NCBI GenBank assembly: GCA_028023455.1 | Contig: JAQFVV010000562.1 | Coordinates: 124,001 to 188,000 of the forward strand | Length of the DNA stretch: 64,000 nucleotides | Origin: Epiperipatus broadwayi | Taxonomy: Eukaryota; Onychophora; Udeonychophora; Euonychophora; Peripatidae | Reading direction: 5' to 3' | Shown here: positions 11,442 through 25,197 of the stretch, in pieces | How positions within the stretch are numbered: the first letter of the stretch is position 1 | How the letters are laid out: each line of letters begins with the position of its first letter | Program-made: the position numbers and the translations under genes | Notes under the pieces: generated by a model | What the model saw: only the letters and a program-made list of their open reading frames with translations | Databases searched by the model: none | What the model was told of the DNA's origin: nothing

Positions 11442-13930
11442 ATGTGAATGCAATCATAATTATAAAATCAAATTGTAGAATATATTTTATATCAGAAAAC
11501 AATATAAAGAAAATCAATTTTTTCTTAACATTGAAATATAATGCTTCCATTTTTGATATTATTCATTAATCAGCAGTGTTCTCTAAAATGGCAATTATAC
11601 TCCAAGGATTTTATCAGGAAGCTATCATTAAAATATTTATTATATAAGTTCATTTTCATACTTTTATTCCTGTATTAATGAAACTTTATTTGAAAATCTA
11701 ATTGAAAAGCTATCTTAGTTTATTTCATTTTATTTATTGCAGAATATGAATTACCAACATATTATGTACATTTTAAAAATTACTTCAGCTATATTTAGTA
11801 TTTTTTTGGAAATTTTTTAAAACAATTTGAGATCATTATTTAACCATCATGTATTATTCTAATCTATGGTATGCATAATCTCTTTTCTCAATGATTTTTG
11901 AAGAAATATTTATATTAGAAAGATAATGAATTTTTTCTTGACAGGAAAGTTGCTTCCTTTAGGCTCTTATTTTATTTGGCACAGCATCTTCAAAATTATA
12001 CAATTGGGCATATTTAAACAATAAAGTTTTAAATTAGAACTATTATTTTAGAATTTTAAAATTTTATGATATTTCTTAGGCATGTTTCCATCAAAAGAAA
12101 GATAAATTATCTCATTTTTTAAAAGGAATAACAAAAACTGATCAAATACATAGTTATTTATTTTTCAGTTAATTATATATGCAAGGACTGAAAGTTGATT
12201 TCTTGCTAGATTTTAGTAGGTTTAAAATTTTTTTTTTTTTTTTTACAAAAATGAACATTTCTTGTAATAGTTCATTTTTTAGAATCTATTAAAATGAAAA
12301 ATGATGAAATTAATATTACTATAATAAAGATATTTTATTTTGTAGTTTCGTTTTTTAATTATCAAAAAAAGTGTTAAATAACTAACTCAATATTGTGTGT
12401 GTGCACATCCGTATATGCACACATTTTAAAAGCAACTAAATTTGGCTATAAGTAATTATTAATTATTAGTTAGTTATCATGAATTATTGATATGAATATG
12501 GTTAGATTCAATAAAGGTATGTGTCTACATACTTTTAATTTTTTTGGATATATTTTTTTTTTTATCCATTTTTTAAAAATACACACACTACCTTTTTGAT
12601 CAAGTTATTTTTAAATTTATTAAATAGATAAAGTTAAATTAGAGACTGTAATGCATTAATTAAATTACTAACATTACAAACATCAACCAGATATTTGGTT
12701 TGGTAAAACTAAACATTAGTCACATAGCAATGTAAATAGTGTGTTTCTCTTGTTTTTATTACATTTAATATGTGTCTGAAATTTAGTTTTGGAGTTTTAA
12801 CAATCCGTTTATTTGGCCAGAATTTATAATAATATTTATATAATTAATATGTCTTTTTATAATTAGATTTTAATGAGGCTAATAAATTTGTAATTTGAAA
12901 CATTTTAAGTTAGGAATTCTATATTGACTTCAGTATTTTGCTACTTCATTTATGTCCCTGTAAATATTAATTCATATTCCGAATTTTTTTTGTAAAATTA
13001 TCTAAAAACTCTTCTGTAATGATTAGTTTTGACCACATGCTACTAATATTTGAGAAATTTTGCTCTATGTTAATGATTCTGAAAAAATTATAATAAAAGT
13101 CCATATCTATTCTCTGCAATATGTAATTTAAGGCTCACTTATGTAATTAATCAGAGATGAAAAAATGTACCTTATTTTCATTGATTGCATTTTAAAGAGT
13201 TTTTAGCAACTATTAAACAGGAAATTTTGATTAGTTTTAATTTTTATTTATTTCCTGAATGTTAAAACATTAGATCTAGTTATAGTTCATCATATATTAG
13301 ATGTTTTGCATTTAGAATATTATAAAATAATATTAAGTGATAATGTTAGAATTTATAATAATTAGAATATATTATTTGAAGTACTGGTTTATATATCAAG
13401 TTTCCAATTTTTCCACTTCTAATGTCCCAAATTTTTGTAAACTCATATGTAATAAACATTCACTTATTTTGCAGTGTGTGGTTTAGCACATTGATAGAGT
13501 TGGCAGATTCTATAGCTGAAAATCTTGGATTGTTATTCCAGTTTGTTTACTTCTGATGCTCAAATTTTTTATAAATTTCCTAAGCATTAAATCATTTGAT
13601 TTATTGATTTATTTTTTATTTAAAATTAAGCATAATCTTTTGATTCAATTAATAATGTTAGTGTCATGTGACTATTTGTTTTATCAGGTATTTTATTTTT
13701 AGTTGTATCATAATTCTGTAAGAGCAATAATTTATGATAATTCTGTAAGAGCAATAATTTATGATGTAATGATATGCTAGTATTATATTTCTGTCTTTTA
13801 AATCTAGGTATATTATTCTCATAACTTAATTTTTAATATTTTGTCACACATGTCAGTCTGCTGGTCTAGAATGATGTGTTTGTAATATACTGGCCATAGT
13901 TTTTATATTAAGATATGTCCAAAGACTTTT
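11442..13930. other. Intron sequence without recognised gene
   Basis: AT-rich DNA. The only clear structure is a 27-bp perfect tandem duplication (13710-13736 and 13737-13763). A stretch at 13475-13545 has a vaguely tRNA-like look but no usable B box. Confidence 0.45.
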
Positions 13931-14057
13931 ATATACATATTATAGACTTGGCTGCAGGAAGGAGTTTGCTATTAACTGAAAGGAGATCCTTTGATTCCTC
14001 TTGAATGCCTTAAAGGAACTGAGCAGGGCAAATTCCTAATGTCCACTCCATACGTTC

Positions 14058-17000
14058 TTGTCATTGCAGCTGTTATTACTATGTGATTATTCATATAGTA
14101 TACGAACATGGAGGGGCTTCTCACCAACACGCCTTAGCCAGCGTGGTGAGTTTATTGGCTTTTTACCTCCGAGTTTAAGAATATTTTTTCCAATATATAC
14201 AATCATGACAGACAAAAATAAATCATGGCCCTTATTCCCAGGAGGCTGTAAAGTCACCAACCAAGGCAGCAGTTGGTGGCCAAAGGCAGAGGGTGCCAAG
14301 AATCCCCTGATTGCAGACTCAGGCTGCCATTTGATGATGACTTTTTATTTAGGTACTTACAACTGCAGATCACTTTCAAGTGAAGGAAGATTGCAAGAGT
14401 TAGAAGAAGAACTGTCTTATATTAAAGGGGACATTATTGGACTTTGTGAAGTTAGAAGAAAAGGTGAAGAAACAATTGATTTAAAAAGTGGACATATACT
14501 CTACTATAAAGGCACAAATATTGGAAATACAAGTGGAGTAGGATTCATTATAAATAAAAAATGGAAGAATGACATTGTGGAGATTGATGGTGTATCAGAG
14601 AGAGTGGCAAGATTAGTTTTACAACTTAATAGCAGATACCAAATGCAGATAATTCAGATTTATGCCCCAACAAGTTCTCATAGTGATGAAGTTATAGAAG
14701 ATTTTTATATGGATGTACAAAAGGCTTTTGATCAGAGTAAACAACATTTTAAAATTGTTATGGGAGACTTTAATGCTAGAATTGGTAAACAAATGAAAGT
14801 TGAAAGTGCTGTAAGTAGCTTTGGTTATGGTAATAGAAATGAGAGAGGACATAGACTTGTGGAGTTTGCAGAGAAAGAAAAACTTTATATTATGAATTCT
14901 TTTTTTGAGAAAAATGTTAAAAGGAAATGGACATGGAAGCATCCAAATGAAGGTACAGCAGAATTGGATTATATTTTGACTAACAGGAAATACATATTTC
15001 AAGATTGTAATGTTCTCAATAAATTTAACACAAGTAGTGATCACCGATTAGTAAGATGTAAGATACATGTAAATGCAAAACTAGAGAGACAAAAATTATT
15101 AAGAACAACAATATTTACCGTTGATATTCCTAATCTTCAGAAACATTTTAATGAATTTAAATTAGAACTTACAAATCAGTTTCAAGTATTAGTAGATTTT
15201 GAACATGATTCAGATTTGAATGACCTTAATAGGAAAATAAGTGATACACTTTTAAAAACTGCAACAAAGATAGCTGGTAGAAAAAAGCAGCAATTGACCA
15301 GTAAAATTTCTACTGAGACTAGAGAATTTATGAAGAAAAAAAGGAATATGAGGATATACAACAATGATGCATTAAAAAAGATTGAATATCTCGAATTTTG
15401 TAAAATGGTGCGGAAAAGAGTTGAAAATGATATAAGAAAGTATAATTGTGAACTAGCAAGAAAAGCTGTAGAAGAGAATAGAAGTCTAAAGAGTGTAAAA
15501 CAATATTTTGGTATTGGTAGGAAATTTATATCTGCAATAAGAAAAAAAGATGGCATTATTACTAAAAGGAGAGATGACATTATAAAATGTGTAGAAGACT
15601 TCTATCAAGAATTATATAGTAATAAAGAACAAGTGCATCCTATACATATTATATCTTCTGAATTGCCCAGAATTTTAAATGAAGAAGTGAGACATGCAAT
15701 TAAAAGTATGAAGAAAGGAAAGGCTCCAGGTAATGATGGAATTGTAATTGATATATTAAAAGAAGCAGGTGAAGAAATATAAAAAAATCTAGCAAAGTTA
15801 TATACCAAATGTCTAAATGATAAAGATGTAGCAGGTGATTGGAAGAATGCAGTATTAATATTAATATTTAAAAAAGGTGATAAAGAAGATATTAGAAATT
15901 ACAGACCTATCAGTCTTTTATCAGTTTTATACAAAATTTTTACTAAGATAATTACAACTCGTCTACAGAAAACACTGGATTTCCACCAACCAAGAGAACA
16001 AGCTGGATTTAAAAGTGGTTTTAGTACAGTAGATCATATCCAGGTATTGAGAGAAATTATAGAAAGGACAAATGAATATGAGTTGCCATTATGCTTAGGA
16101 TTTGTAGACTATGAAAAGGCATTTGATTCTATAAACATTTCTTCAGTGATTAAAGCATTGGATCATCAAGGTGTAGATCCAGGATATTGTCATATTTTAA
16201 AGAATATTTATAAAAATGCAACAGCAACAATTAGATTACATAATGATAGTAGGAAAATCAACATTGAAAAGGGTGTAAGACAGGGTAACTCCATATCTCC
16301 AAAACTTTTTACAGCAGTGCTGCAAGAAGTATTTTGTGGATTAAAATGGGAAGCTAAAGGAGTGAAAGTAAATGGAGATTATTTAAGTCATTTAGATTTT
16401 GCAGATGATGTAGTTGTTTTTGCAAATAATGCTTTAGAGCTACAGGAAATGTTGCAGGAGTTATCAGATGAAAGTAGGAAAGTAGGACTAAAGATAAATG
16501 CTAAAAAGACTAAAGTAATGTTTAATAGATTTTCTCAAAATATGAAAATAAAGATTGATTATGATGAGTTAGAAGAAGTTAACAGTTACAAATACCTTGG
16601 TCAGATTATTAATACAGATGGAAATATAATGGATGAAATTAATCATAGAATTAAACTTGGTTGGAGTGCTTTTGGTAGAAATAATTTGATACTAAAAGGA
16701 AATATGCCTATGTGTTTGAAAAGGAAGGTTTTTAATAAATGTGTTTTGCCAGTTCTTACTTATGGATCTGAGACTTGGGCACTTAATAGAAGAGCAATAC
16801 AGAGACTTCAGACCACTCAAAGAAGTATGGAGAGATGCATGTTGGGAGTAACAAGAAGGGATCAAAAACGCAATGTATGGGTAAGAGAACAAACAGGTGT
16901 TACTGACCTCATTGAAAAAATTAAAAGACTAAAGTGGAGTTGGGCTGGACATATTGTTAGAAGAGATGATAACAGATGGACAATTGAAATTTTAAACTGG

Positions 17001-17176
17001 ATTCCAAGAGATTGGGAAAGACGCAGAAAGATACCACATGTGAGATGGATGGATGAAATAAAAAAGTGTGCAGCAGTGATATGGAGAAGATAAGCTAAAG
17101 ATAGGAAAAGATGGATTGAACTTGGAGAGACCTTCATCCTGCAGTTGATTGATAATGGTTGATGATGATGATGATT
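14058..17176 (+). mobile_element. RTE-clade non-LTR retrotransposon (RTE-1 copy), nearly intact
   Basis: A single long coding frame with endonuclease and RT is followed by about 80 bp and a short (TGA)n-like 3' tail (tgatgatgatgatgatt) ending near 17176. One ORF, a short 3' UTR and a simple trinucleotide tail are typical of RTE elements. The 5' end is unclear. The similarity to the second copy (30612 on) begins exactly around the ATG at 14205, so upstream sequence may be 5' UTR or flank. Confidence 0.85.
14205..17093 (+). pseudogene. RTE endonuclease/reverse transcriptase, one premature stop
   Basis: I chose ATG 14205 (MTDKNKSWPLFPGG) because homology to the second copy starts there; the frame is open from 14058. 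The AP endonuclease has FYLGTYNCRSL, IIGLCEVRRKGEE, GVGFIINKKWK, IVMGDFNARIG and SSDHRLVRCK. The RT shows KGKAPGNDGI, NYRPISLLSVLYKIFTKII, FVDYEKAFDS (about 16100), GVRQGNSISPKLF and FADD (16397-16408). The C-terminus has the RTE-type WAGHIVRRDDNRWTI and PHVRWMDEIKK. The frame is continuous for about 960 codons except for TAA at 15780-15782, where the second copy has a Glu codon (GAA). It would encode target-primed reverse transcription; as it stands it is truncated before the RT catalytic core. Low divergence from an intact frame suggests a fairly recent insertion. Confidence 0.85.
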
Positions 17177-20100
17177 ATAGACTTTCATAACTAGCTACAA
17201 CTTAAAAAAAGAAATATGTTATATTAATATAGGCTAGGGCAGAAAGGGAGATAGATTGAATTCTGGTGGAAGTGATGGAATGTATCAATATGCTCTCTTT
17301 TGAATAGTCTATCTTTCTATGTTTAAAAAATATATATATTATAATAACAATATCTTATAATTGTATTAAAGATAAAATACCACAGACTGAAATTTGCTGA
17401 TAATAAAAGAAACAAATCAGAGTTGCTGAAATTAAAAGTAAACAAAAAAGTAAAGTTATCAAGTTATTAAAATTAATATTAAGCATGGTTTGTTCAAAAT
17501 TTAAAAAAAAAATCAATATATTTTCTCTCCATTTATTTTCCTCTCTCTTTCTTGTTTTTAATATTTTTTTAATAAGTTGTTGTTGTTGTTAAAGAAACAT
17601 ATAATTAAAGACGGATTCTTTAAAATAGATAAGGAAATTTTGGAGGTACACAACTTGAAATGTTGGATATGTATTTTCAAAAGTACGTTTTGAAATGCAG
17701 TAATGATCACTTATAAATTGATTGGGATAAATGATTTAAATTAGACTGAATTTTTATAGAGAGTGACCCAGGGACTTAAAGCTGATAGTAATGCCATAAA
17801 ACGGAAGTGTCATCACTAAACAACATGCAGATGGTTGCATCCTTCCATAATAAAGTTCAATTCAGTAAGTTACTAAAATGGATCTACAGTTTTTCCCCTT
17901 TTAAATTTACACAATTCTTTATAAGAATATATGAGGATTTAAACTCTGGGGTTAAAGGGTATTAGGAATAACAATAGACTATCTTTAAATATAATATTTT
18001 AACTAATGATGATCAGACTGCATATCCAGCCATATTTCCTGACCATCATTTGCATCAAACATGTCCAAGTACAAAAAGGGTCTATCTCTTGACATTATAT
18101 ATGTTATTTATTTAAAACAAATCTGCCATATTTCAGATTAGTGTACCATCTCTAAATGATAAACATCTATAGGCTGGATTCAAATCCCCCTCTAGCTTCT
18201 TTGATGTTATCACCTCTATTTACCATTACTTATTTAAAAAATGCGGCAATATGTCACAGTATGTATGTGTGGGTGAACACTTTGTTTAAATAGGTTTGGA
18301 TTGAAAAAGAGAAATGGACAACTAGACTTAAAATAATTCAAATATAATAAAACAAAATTTATTTACAATATTTATACTTCTTATATGATACTTAGAGATG
18401 AATTCAACACATAAAAATAAAACATGCCTATATATTTAGGTGTGTATATCGATGTTTGTCAAGCCTTATTTAAATGGTCAAATGCGAAAATTTTTAAATT
18501 TTAATTAGCAATAATTGAAATATATTATCTTAGTGGTATATAATAGTCGTTGCCAAATTGTATTTTAAAATTAAGTAAATTTTATCAGTAAATCTCCTAA
18601 GAGTGATAAAGATCAGACTATTTAAGATATGTTAAACCCTCTGGCAGAATGTGTATGAGATTTCATATGCAGTTTGTCAGGTGGACTAATTTTCAAGAAT
18701 ATTAAAATGATAATTTAATAGTGTTATTATTAAGTATGTTTTGATAGTTTATTATTATTAAATAATAATTTGAAAAATTTAAATTTATAACTTTTCTAAA
18801 TCAATATTTGTAACCAATTCCTAAGTCTATTTTTATAGTGATTTAAAATAGTATTGAACAGCCTGATTAATTATCACTAATGAACATATGGGGAGAAGTA
18901 TTAATTATATGCACACACCACACCGTCTTTGGCCCATTTTTTGTACCACAATTCAAGTTAATAAAAAGATATAACTAACTTAACATAAGTAGTAGAGGGG
19001 GTACTATTATGAAAAAGAACAAGAGGAAAGATATTAATATCTGAAACAACAAAATTAAAGAAACCAAGAAGAAGCTAAAAAGTAATAACACTGGATTTGA
19101 ATTGATCTTAATCAAGATATATTGTAACTTTAGATTATGAAATAGAGACTCTTAATTCCTTGTATGCATTATGATCTATTTATCATTGATCAACAATCGC
19201 CAGGATTTCATACTGAAAGAAAAATGGGAAGCATTTTGAAAAATGAGTATTTCACAAATGGGTTCTTCACATCTAAAACTAGACAAGAAATTGTAAGCAT
19301 GAGATTTTATTTTATACATTATTATAGGTTTAATCATTATAATCATTATGGACATTTAAAAATTATGCATCAGTTGTTTAAAATGACAAAAAGAAAAAAA
19401 ATATTATGTACATTCATTTATAAAATAGAGATAAAATACATTTTGCTTTTATATCAAATAGTAATAAAGATATGATTTAAAAAAAATAATTTGAACAAAA
19501 TTTTTTAAATTCAAAGTAAATAAATTGAATTTTTCTCCAAATGGATGATAAAATTTAATGATTTTATAAAATGCATGAATTTAGTTTGAAAAATATATAT
19601 ATCAGAATAATCTTTTGGAATGCTGGCTTACTTCATCATTGAAAATTAAAATTAAAATACGTTTATTGTATTGATAAATGAAAAAAAAAATGTTTAACTC
19701 ATAATTATTAAATATATTTAATGGGAAATCCTGATAGGAAAAAACAATAACCATCCATTATATTATTAAATATTTAATATTACTGATATAGAAACATAAA
19801 TGAATAAATATATGCTTCTTGATAACAGTGGTGGAATGCTGGAATTAATAATTTTAAATATGAACAAGAACATTTTAAAATACTGGAATTGCTCTTGATT
19901 ATTTTATTAAATTACTGTGGATGGAAAAATCAAAATGATTTTGGGAAAATTTTCTCTTGCAGTTAAATCTGAAAATATTACAGAAGTTATAGCTCAGTTT
20001 AAGCACCATTATATTGTTATTTTGTTGCCATAAAGTTTTTGTTTTGTTTTACCAGGATAAAATATAAAAGAATATGGATGCATCACTCGTAAAATGTTTT

Positions 20101-23100
20101 GCCCATAATGGCATCATTTCCCTCATTAGTCAGCTCATAATGAAGGAACTTTAATTATGAACTATGGGTATAAAGTAAAATATAATAATGATGATTTTTT
20201 GTATTGTTCATGTTAATTATTATATTAGTTTTGAATATGTTATTAAAGTATATTTTTCTTTTATTTGTGGTATGAATATGCAATTATTTTTTTTAAAACA
20301 GATTACAGTAAAAGTGTACAATTTTTTTTTATTGGTTGGTTGAAAATTTTAATATTAAATTCAGTTTCTAGATAGAGATATTCATCTCTTACATTTATGA
20401 AAATAGTTTATTGACATTCTATTTATGGGTAAACATGTATAATATTATTTATTTAATGACAATTATTTTATTATATGGAGTTTACCATACAAACATTATA
20501 CATTTGTATAATATCTTATTATATTTTGTCTATAATTTTATATATCCACTTTAGTTTATAGAATTTATGCTATTTTTCATTGACTGTGTGTTTCTTATTA
20601 CTGAAAATTTTATTATGCTTTTAAAATATTTTATAATTGGTTGACTTACAATACCTTTGTTGGTTCCATACACTATTTAGTATATATATTGTGAAGTAGA
20701 ATATTTATCTTTTAGCTTTTACTGTGAAAATTATTGTATCTTGCAATTGTTTCGATGAGGTTGTGTGGTAGTTTCTATTTTATATATGTGAGAAACGTAT
20801 AATTTCATCAAATATTGTATCATTGACATTGTGCATGGGTAGATGGAGTATACTCTCCCATTGCTTATTCCATGAGAGGATTATATTGTTGAGGCTGATA
20901 ATTAGTTAGTGCTTAACTAGCATAGTTTAATCTCTAGAGAGGATTATTTTCATTATGTGCATTCTGTTTCCCTGTGTTGTGACGATGTCCACACATTTTG
21001 TACCTAGAAAAAAAAGGTATTGGAATCTGTCATATTATTATATAACTATATAATGTTGTTTTAAAGAGCTTTTCTTTATTGTCTGATCCTTTATGATGAT
21101 GTCTTGTTATTTTCCACCATGTATGGTGAAATTCTTGATGTTCTACATTATATGGCAGTGATAAGGTAGAGTAAACTTCAGGGACACTTGTTTACCTATA
21201 GTGTTTATCTAAGTAAAATAGTGTATGTATTGTGCTATTGTACTTTGTCAACAGTTTACAAGGAAACCAACAAAACTTACTAGTAATTTTAAAACTTATC
21301 TTATGTATAACATAATACGAGATATACATGGGCAATGTCATTTTATTTCCATCAAACAGTAGTTCACAAATGGATCAGTAAGACATTTCAATAATTAGAA
21401 TGATTATTTTATGGACATAGGCAAAGTTTAGTATCCTGCATACATTTGATTTCTGATGTCTGTTTTCCATATTTATGTAATAAATTTCTTCATGCTAAAC
21501 AGTAATAATTGTCATTTGTGCTTAATATGATAATTGCCATTATCAAATTATTGATTAATAAAGTTTAGTTATATTTTAATGCTTTCAATAGCATACTATA
21601 AATGGATATTATGTTACTAAACATATCAGTGCATCAAAACTGTTAGTAAATTTAAAGGGAATATACCTGTAACCAAATGAATATACCTTGCTTTATATTG
21701 TTTCTAAAAATAGATGTATGTTTTTCAATTATTTATTATTTTTTTAAAGTTGTAAATAGTATAAATAAATCTTGTTGTTTTGAAAATATATTTAGTTATC
21801 TGTGGTCTTATTGCTAATCATCATCCATATTATTATTGTTATTGCTATGAACACATTATTTTATTGTCTTAAAGTCATCATCAATTAATGCAGTATATTT
21901 TATTATGCATTAATATATCATAATAATTTTGGTAAACTTTTACATTTAAAGTACATTTAGAATTTATGGCTTATTGATTAGAATACTGTAGATCTTAAGC
22001 CCATGTCTTATTTTAAATAATATTTTAATGATCTATTGGTTTTGGAATAATCTGTTTATTTGAGTCATTAGATACATCATTCACTGATCTTGATCATATT
22101 TCCCACAATTATTTAATAAAAGAGAGTTTGTAAGCTATCATGCTTATTTTATTGAGAACTTATTTGTATTTCATAAAGCTTAAAGTTCATATTACTGTTA
22201 GTATTGGAATTGCCAAATATTGTTTACTAATTCTATTTTGTTTTATGAGCTGTTTTGTTTGTTATATTTAGGTAGTGGCAAAATCCTTCTCACTGACCCA
22301 AGTATATCTTGTAAAATGATAATATTTAAGTCATTTGAACCCTGAGAAAAGTAAATTATTAATTCTTAGTTGTAATTTTGAATTTAAGGTAATTTTACAT
22401 TTAAATTTATTTATTGTGCTTTGGTTTGAGTTAGGTTTATTTTCAGTTTTATTAATTCACTATAACTTTAAGATGTAAATTTCTTCTTTAGTTTTAAAAA
22501 TTATAGTTTATCTTAATTTCATGGTTAAATATTCTGGTTTAGTCAAGTTTAGAATCCATATTTTGTTTCATTTTATTTTACTGTCATTTAATACAATAGT
22601 AGTTTATAGCCCAGGATCTCATTCTCCATCATCAATATTGTTCTCATATTTCATCTTGATTTTTTTCTTTTATTTCTTCATCTTCATTTTTATCTTAATT
22701 CATCATGACAGTTGATTTATTGTTCATTGGCTTCTATTCTATTATCATCTCAATCATTCATTATCCTAACACATTTTCTTTCTCTTAAGCTCATTCGTTT
22801 TCATTATTTAATTATTATTTATTTCTATCATCTATTTATCATTTAATTCATAATTCAAATTCCACATTTATTTCATAGATCTGGTTATTAATGATTTATT
22901 GGTTTACAAATATTAAATTTATCTAATAATATTTTGCTATGGATTTTAAGGCTAGTTTAACTGATGTCGATACTAGAAGTTATTATCTTCATGGACACTT
23001 TGTGACCTTCCTTAGATTTATTGTTTCATGATAGCCTAGTTGGTTTTAAGAAAATAATGTCTATATTTTATCATTTCTTTTTATGCATATATTATTATTT

Positions 23101-23841
23101 TTCATGTAGAGATGGTTTCAATATATATATTTTTATATCAGAGAAAATTCATTTAATTAGATTGAATTTAGCTTATAAGCTTCAATATGCTTGCATCCAA
23201 TATAAAACAATAATATATTTATTGTTATTTAACTGTAGCTTTAATCATACAAATAAAGATTGTCAAAATATCAATGAATTGATAAACAGATATATACAAG
23301 TTATAATATGTACAAGAAATTAGTTATAAATTATATTTGCTTTAGCATTTGAAAAAAAAAGTGTGTAGAAGAAAAAAAAAGTAAATACAATTAATGTTAC
23401 CATAGCATCAGAATTGATTAAAATATAGATTCAATTCCTTTTTGAAAACAACACTGATTTATAGAATAGCCACTATCAGGAAAGTTCAGACTTCATTTGT
23501 TGTACTTTTTCTGATATCTTTTCCAGCTAGAATGATGATATGACCAGATTATGAAATAGATTGATAAAATCATGTGAAAGATGATAGGTACTGCTAGTTT
23601 GTTAGTGCATGTAGGAATGGCTCATTTTTAAAATTGTCATCTGTGGGAGGCTACATAATTCCAGTTTTATTTTATCAGTATATTAATTAGATTTTTTCAT
23701 CTCTGAGATTTTCAGCTATTCCATGATTTTCCATATTAGTTGTGTTAATAATTCACAAGTTAGCTTTTTCGTTTTAACCAGCTTGTTGTAGTAATCTACC
23801 AAGTGTTGTAATTTAATCTGAGTAAAATAGATGAAAATCTT

Positions 23842-23878
<37 letters not shown>

Positions 23879-23880
23879 AC
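17177..23880. other. Intron sequence without recognised gene
   Basis: AT-rich DNA with no convincing coding frames. Around 18170-18200 a ggattcaaatcccc segment resembles a tRNA B box but has no good A box. The frame at 19164-19475 is low-complexity. A slightly GC-richer stretch (20750-21250) could hold an old retroelement, but no motif is recognisable. Confidence 0.4.
23841..23878. repeat. (CA)n(TA)n microsatellite
   Basis: An AC run is followed by a TA run, immediately 5' of the hammerhead-bearing island at 23880. Another TA run (24023-24037) closes the island on its other side. Confidence 0.9.
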
Positions 23881-24022
23881 TTGACACCTCTCTGAGGAGT
23901 GCCAAAGCTTGAAACCATGGTCAGGGGTTTGGGGAGGGGTTCCTGACAGAGATATTTTAAGTGCTGGCTCTGGCTAAGCATTTATCATAAAGCTTGTAGA
24001 GGAATTGGCAATCCTCACTGTT
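23880..24022 (+). mobile_element. Short GC-rich insert carrying a hammerhead motif (retrozyme-like?)
   Basis: A block of about 143 bp with clearly higher GC than its surroundings lies between two TA microsatellites. Its first 50 bp form a type I hammerhead fold. The rest (gtgctggctctggc, then gaggaattggcaatcctc, an imperfect hairpin) shows no coding potential. Size and ribozyme content recall animal retrozymes, short non-autonomous retroelements replicated through circular RNA, but only one monomer is present and that identity is an inference. A decayed stretch at 41400-41460 shares the gtgctggctct segment on the minus strand. Confidence 0.5.
23884..23930 (+). ncRNA. Type I hammerhead ribozyme candidate HH1
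   Basis: The core boxes are in the required order: CTGAGGA (23892-23898, CUGANGA), GAAA (23911-23914), stem III ACC/GGT closed by loop AT (23914-23921), and C17 at 23922, with cleavage predicted after 23922. Stem I pairs 23886-23891 (acctct) with 23923-23928 (aggggt): six pairs including one U-G. Stem II (gtgc caaa gctt) has two good G-C pairs; its closing pairs are G-U and U-U, which may weaken it. A very short stem III is characteristic of metazoan hammerheads. Activity is not proven. Confidence 0.65.
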
Positions 24023-25136
24023 TATATATATATATAAGTTGATGTTTTATTTACAATAATTAAAAAATAACTAAGTTAACCCCCCCTTCTTTTCTACTAA
24101 CACTAAGAATGAAATTTTTCACAGCACAAACTGTGAAGTTCATGCTTCTGAGTATGAAAATAAAACAACAAATAAAAGAAAAATTAAAGAAAATTTTATA
24201 ATATTAATCACTTGATAAAGTTTATTGAATCATCCTGGAAATAGTTCATGATATTTAGGCATGGAAATCTCCAATAAGCAGTTTAGCTCTTCATGTCGCT
24301 TTTCTGGCAAAGAATTGATCATGCAGCCATGTCTCCTGGTATTATTTAAAAATAAAAACACATCAATCCTTAGCAGATCCATTTCTTAATACTCTGATAT
24401 ACTCCTTTTCTTGGACAGTAGACATCTTCTTGGGTATAATGATAAAGTAGAAAATGGAAGTTTTATGCAGTCATGTTAGGGAAGCTAGCAATCAACACTA
24501 TAACATATTTTTCTTTTACCCCATCTGCATCTCAAAGTAAAATTAAATAATTATTTGTAATCATAAATGACATTTTTATATAGAAGAATTTTTTTATATA
24601 ATACATTAGATAAATTATTCTATATTTTGCTTTAACTATTTGCAGAATCTTCATGATCAGAAAAAAAGTCTAATTATCATGAAAATTTATAAATTCTTCT
24701 TAATTTTCACTTTATAATTCGTTCTGTTAAATTTGATCAAGTTTTATATTACAATACTTGATTAAAAACACCTGTAATTTGAACAAAAGACTTCATATTT
24801 GCATTCAAAATTTTAATTCAATTAATGTTAGTTCATCATAATATATGACTTATTTTCAAGAAGAAAGATTTTTAAAAGATTTTTCTTTTGTACGGCTTAC
24901 GTTGTGCAGTACACTAAGATCTTCATATCCTGTAAGATTGATGTAGCTGCCTATTGTTAAGTACATTTCATTAATAAAAAATAGAATAGTAAAATCATAG
25001 TTTTACTTCCATACTCCGTTTCCTAGCTACCTAACTTGACATCAGGTCATCTCCAAGTTACCTAGTTTCAAATTGTATCACATTATTGTTCAGTTTAGAA
25101 TGTATAACACAATATATTAAATATTATCAAATGGTA
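24023..25136. other. Intron sequence between the two hammerhead elements
   Basis: AT-rich and non-coding. It starts with a TA run and a poly-C tract (24079-24086). No repeat or gene was recognised. Confidence 0.4.
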
Positions 25137-25197
25137 TATATATATATATGATAAACAAAAATGCAAGTTAAAAAACTTGCTAACGCTTGTATTTATG

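Noticed and set aside
10868-11569. Long frames of poly-Phe, poly-Ser and poly-Arg
   Set aside because: They are translations of the TTC microsatellite in different frames and strands, not genes.
15182-15580. 132-codon minus-strand frame
   Set aside because: It is the antisense shadow of the RTE coding sequence; the same holds for other minus-strand frames between 14087 and 17188.
18170-18200. tRNA or SINE B box (ggattcaaatcccc)
   Set aside because: No matching A box or cloverleaf upstream; one short match is expected by chance.
19164-19475. 103-codon plus-strand frame
   Set aside because: Low-complexity, His/Tyr/Lys-rich composition with no domain; part has a splice-like donor but no family match.
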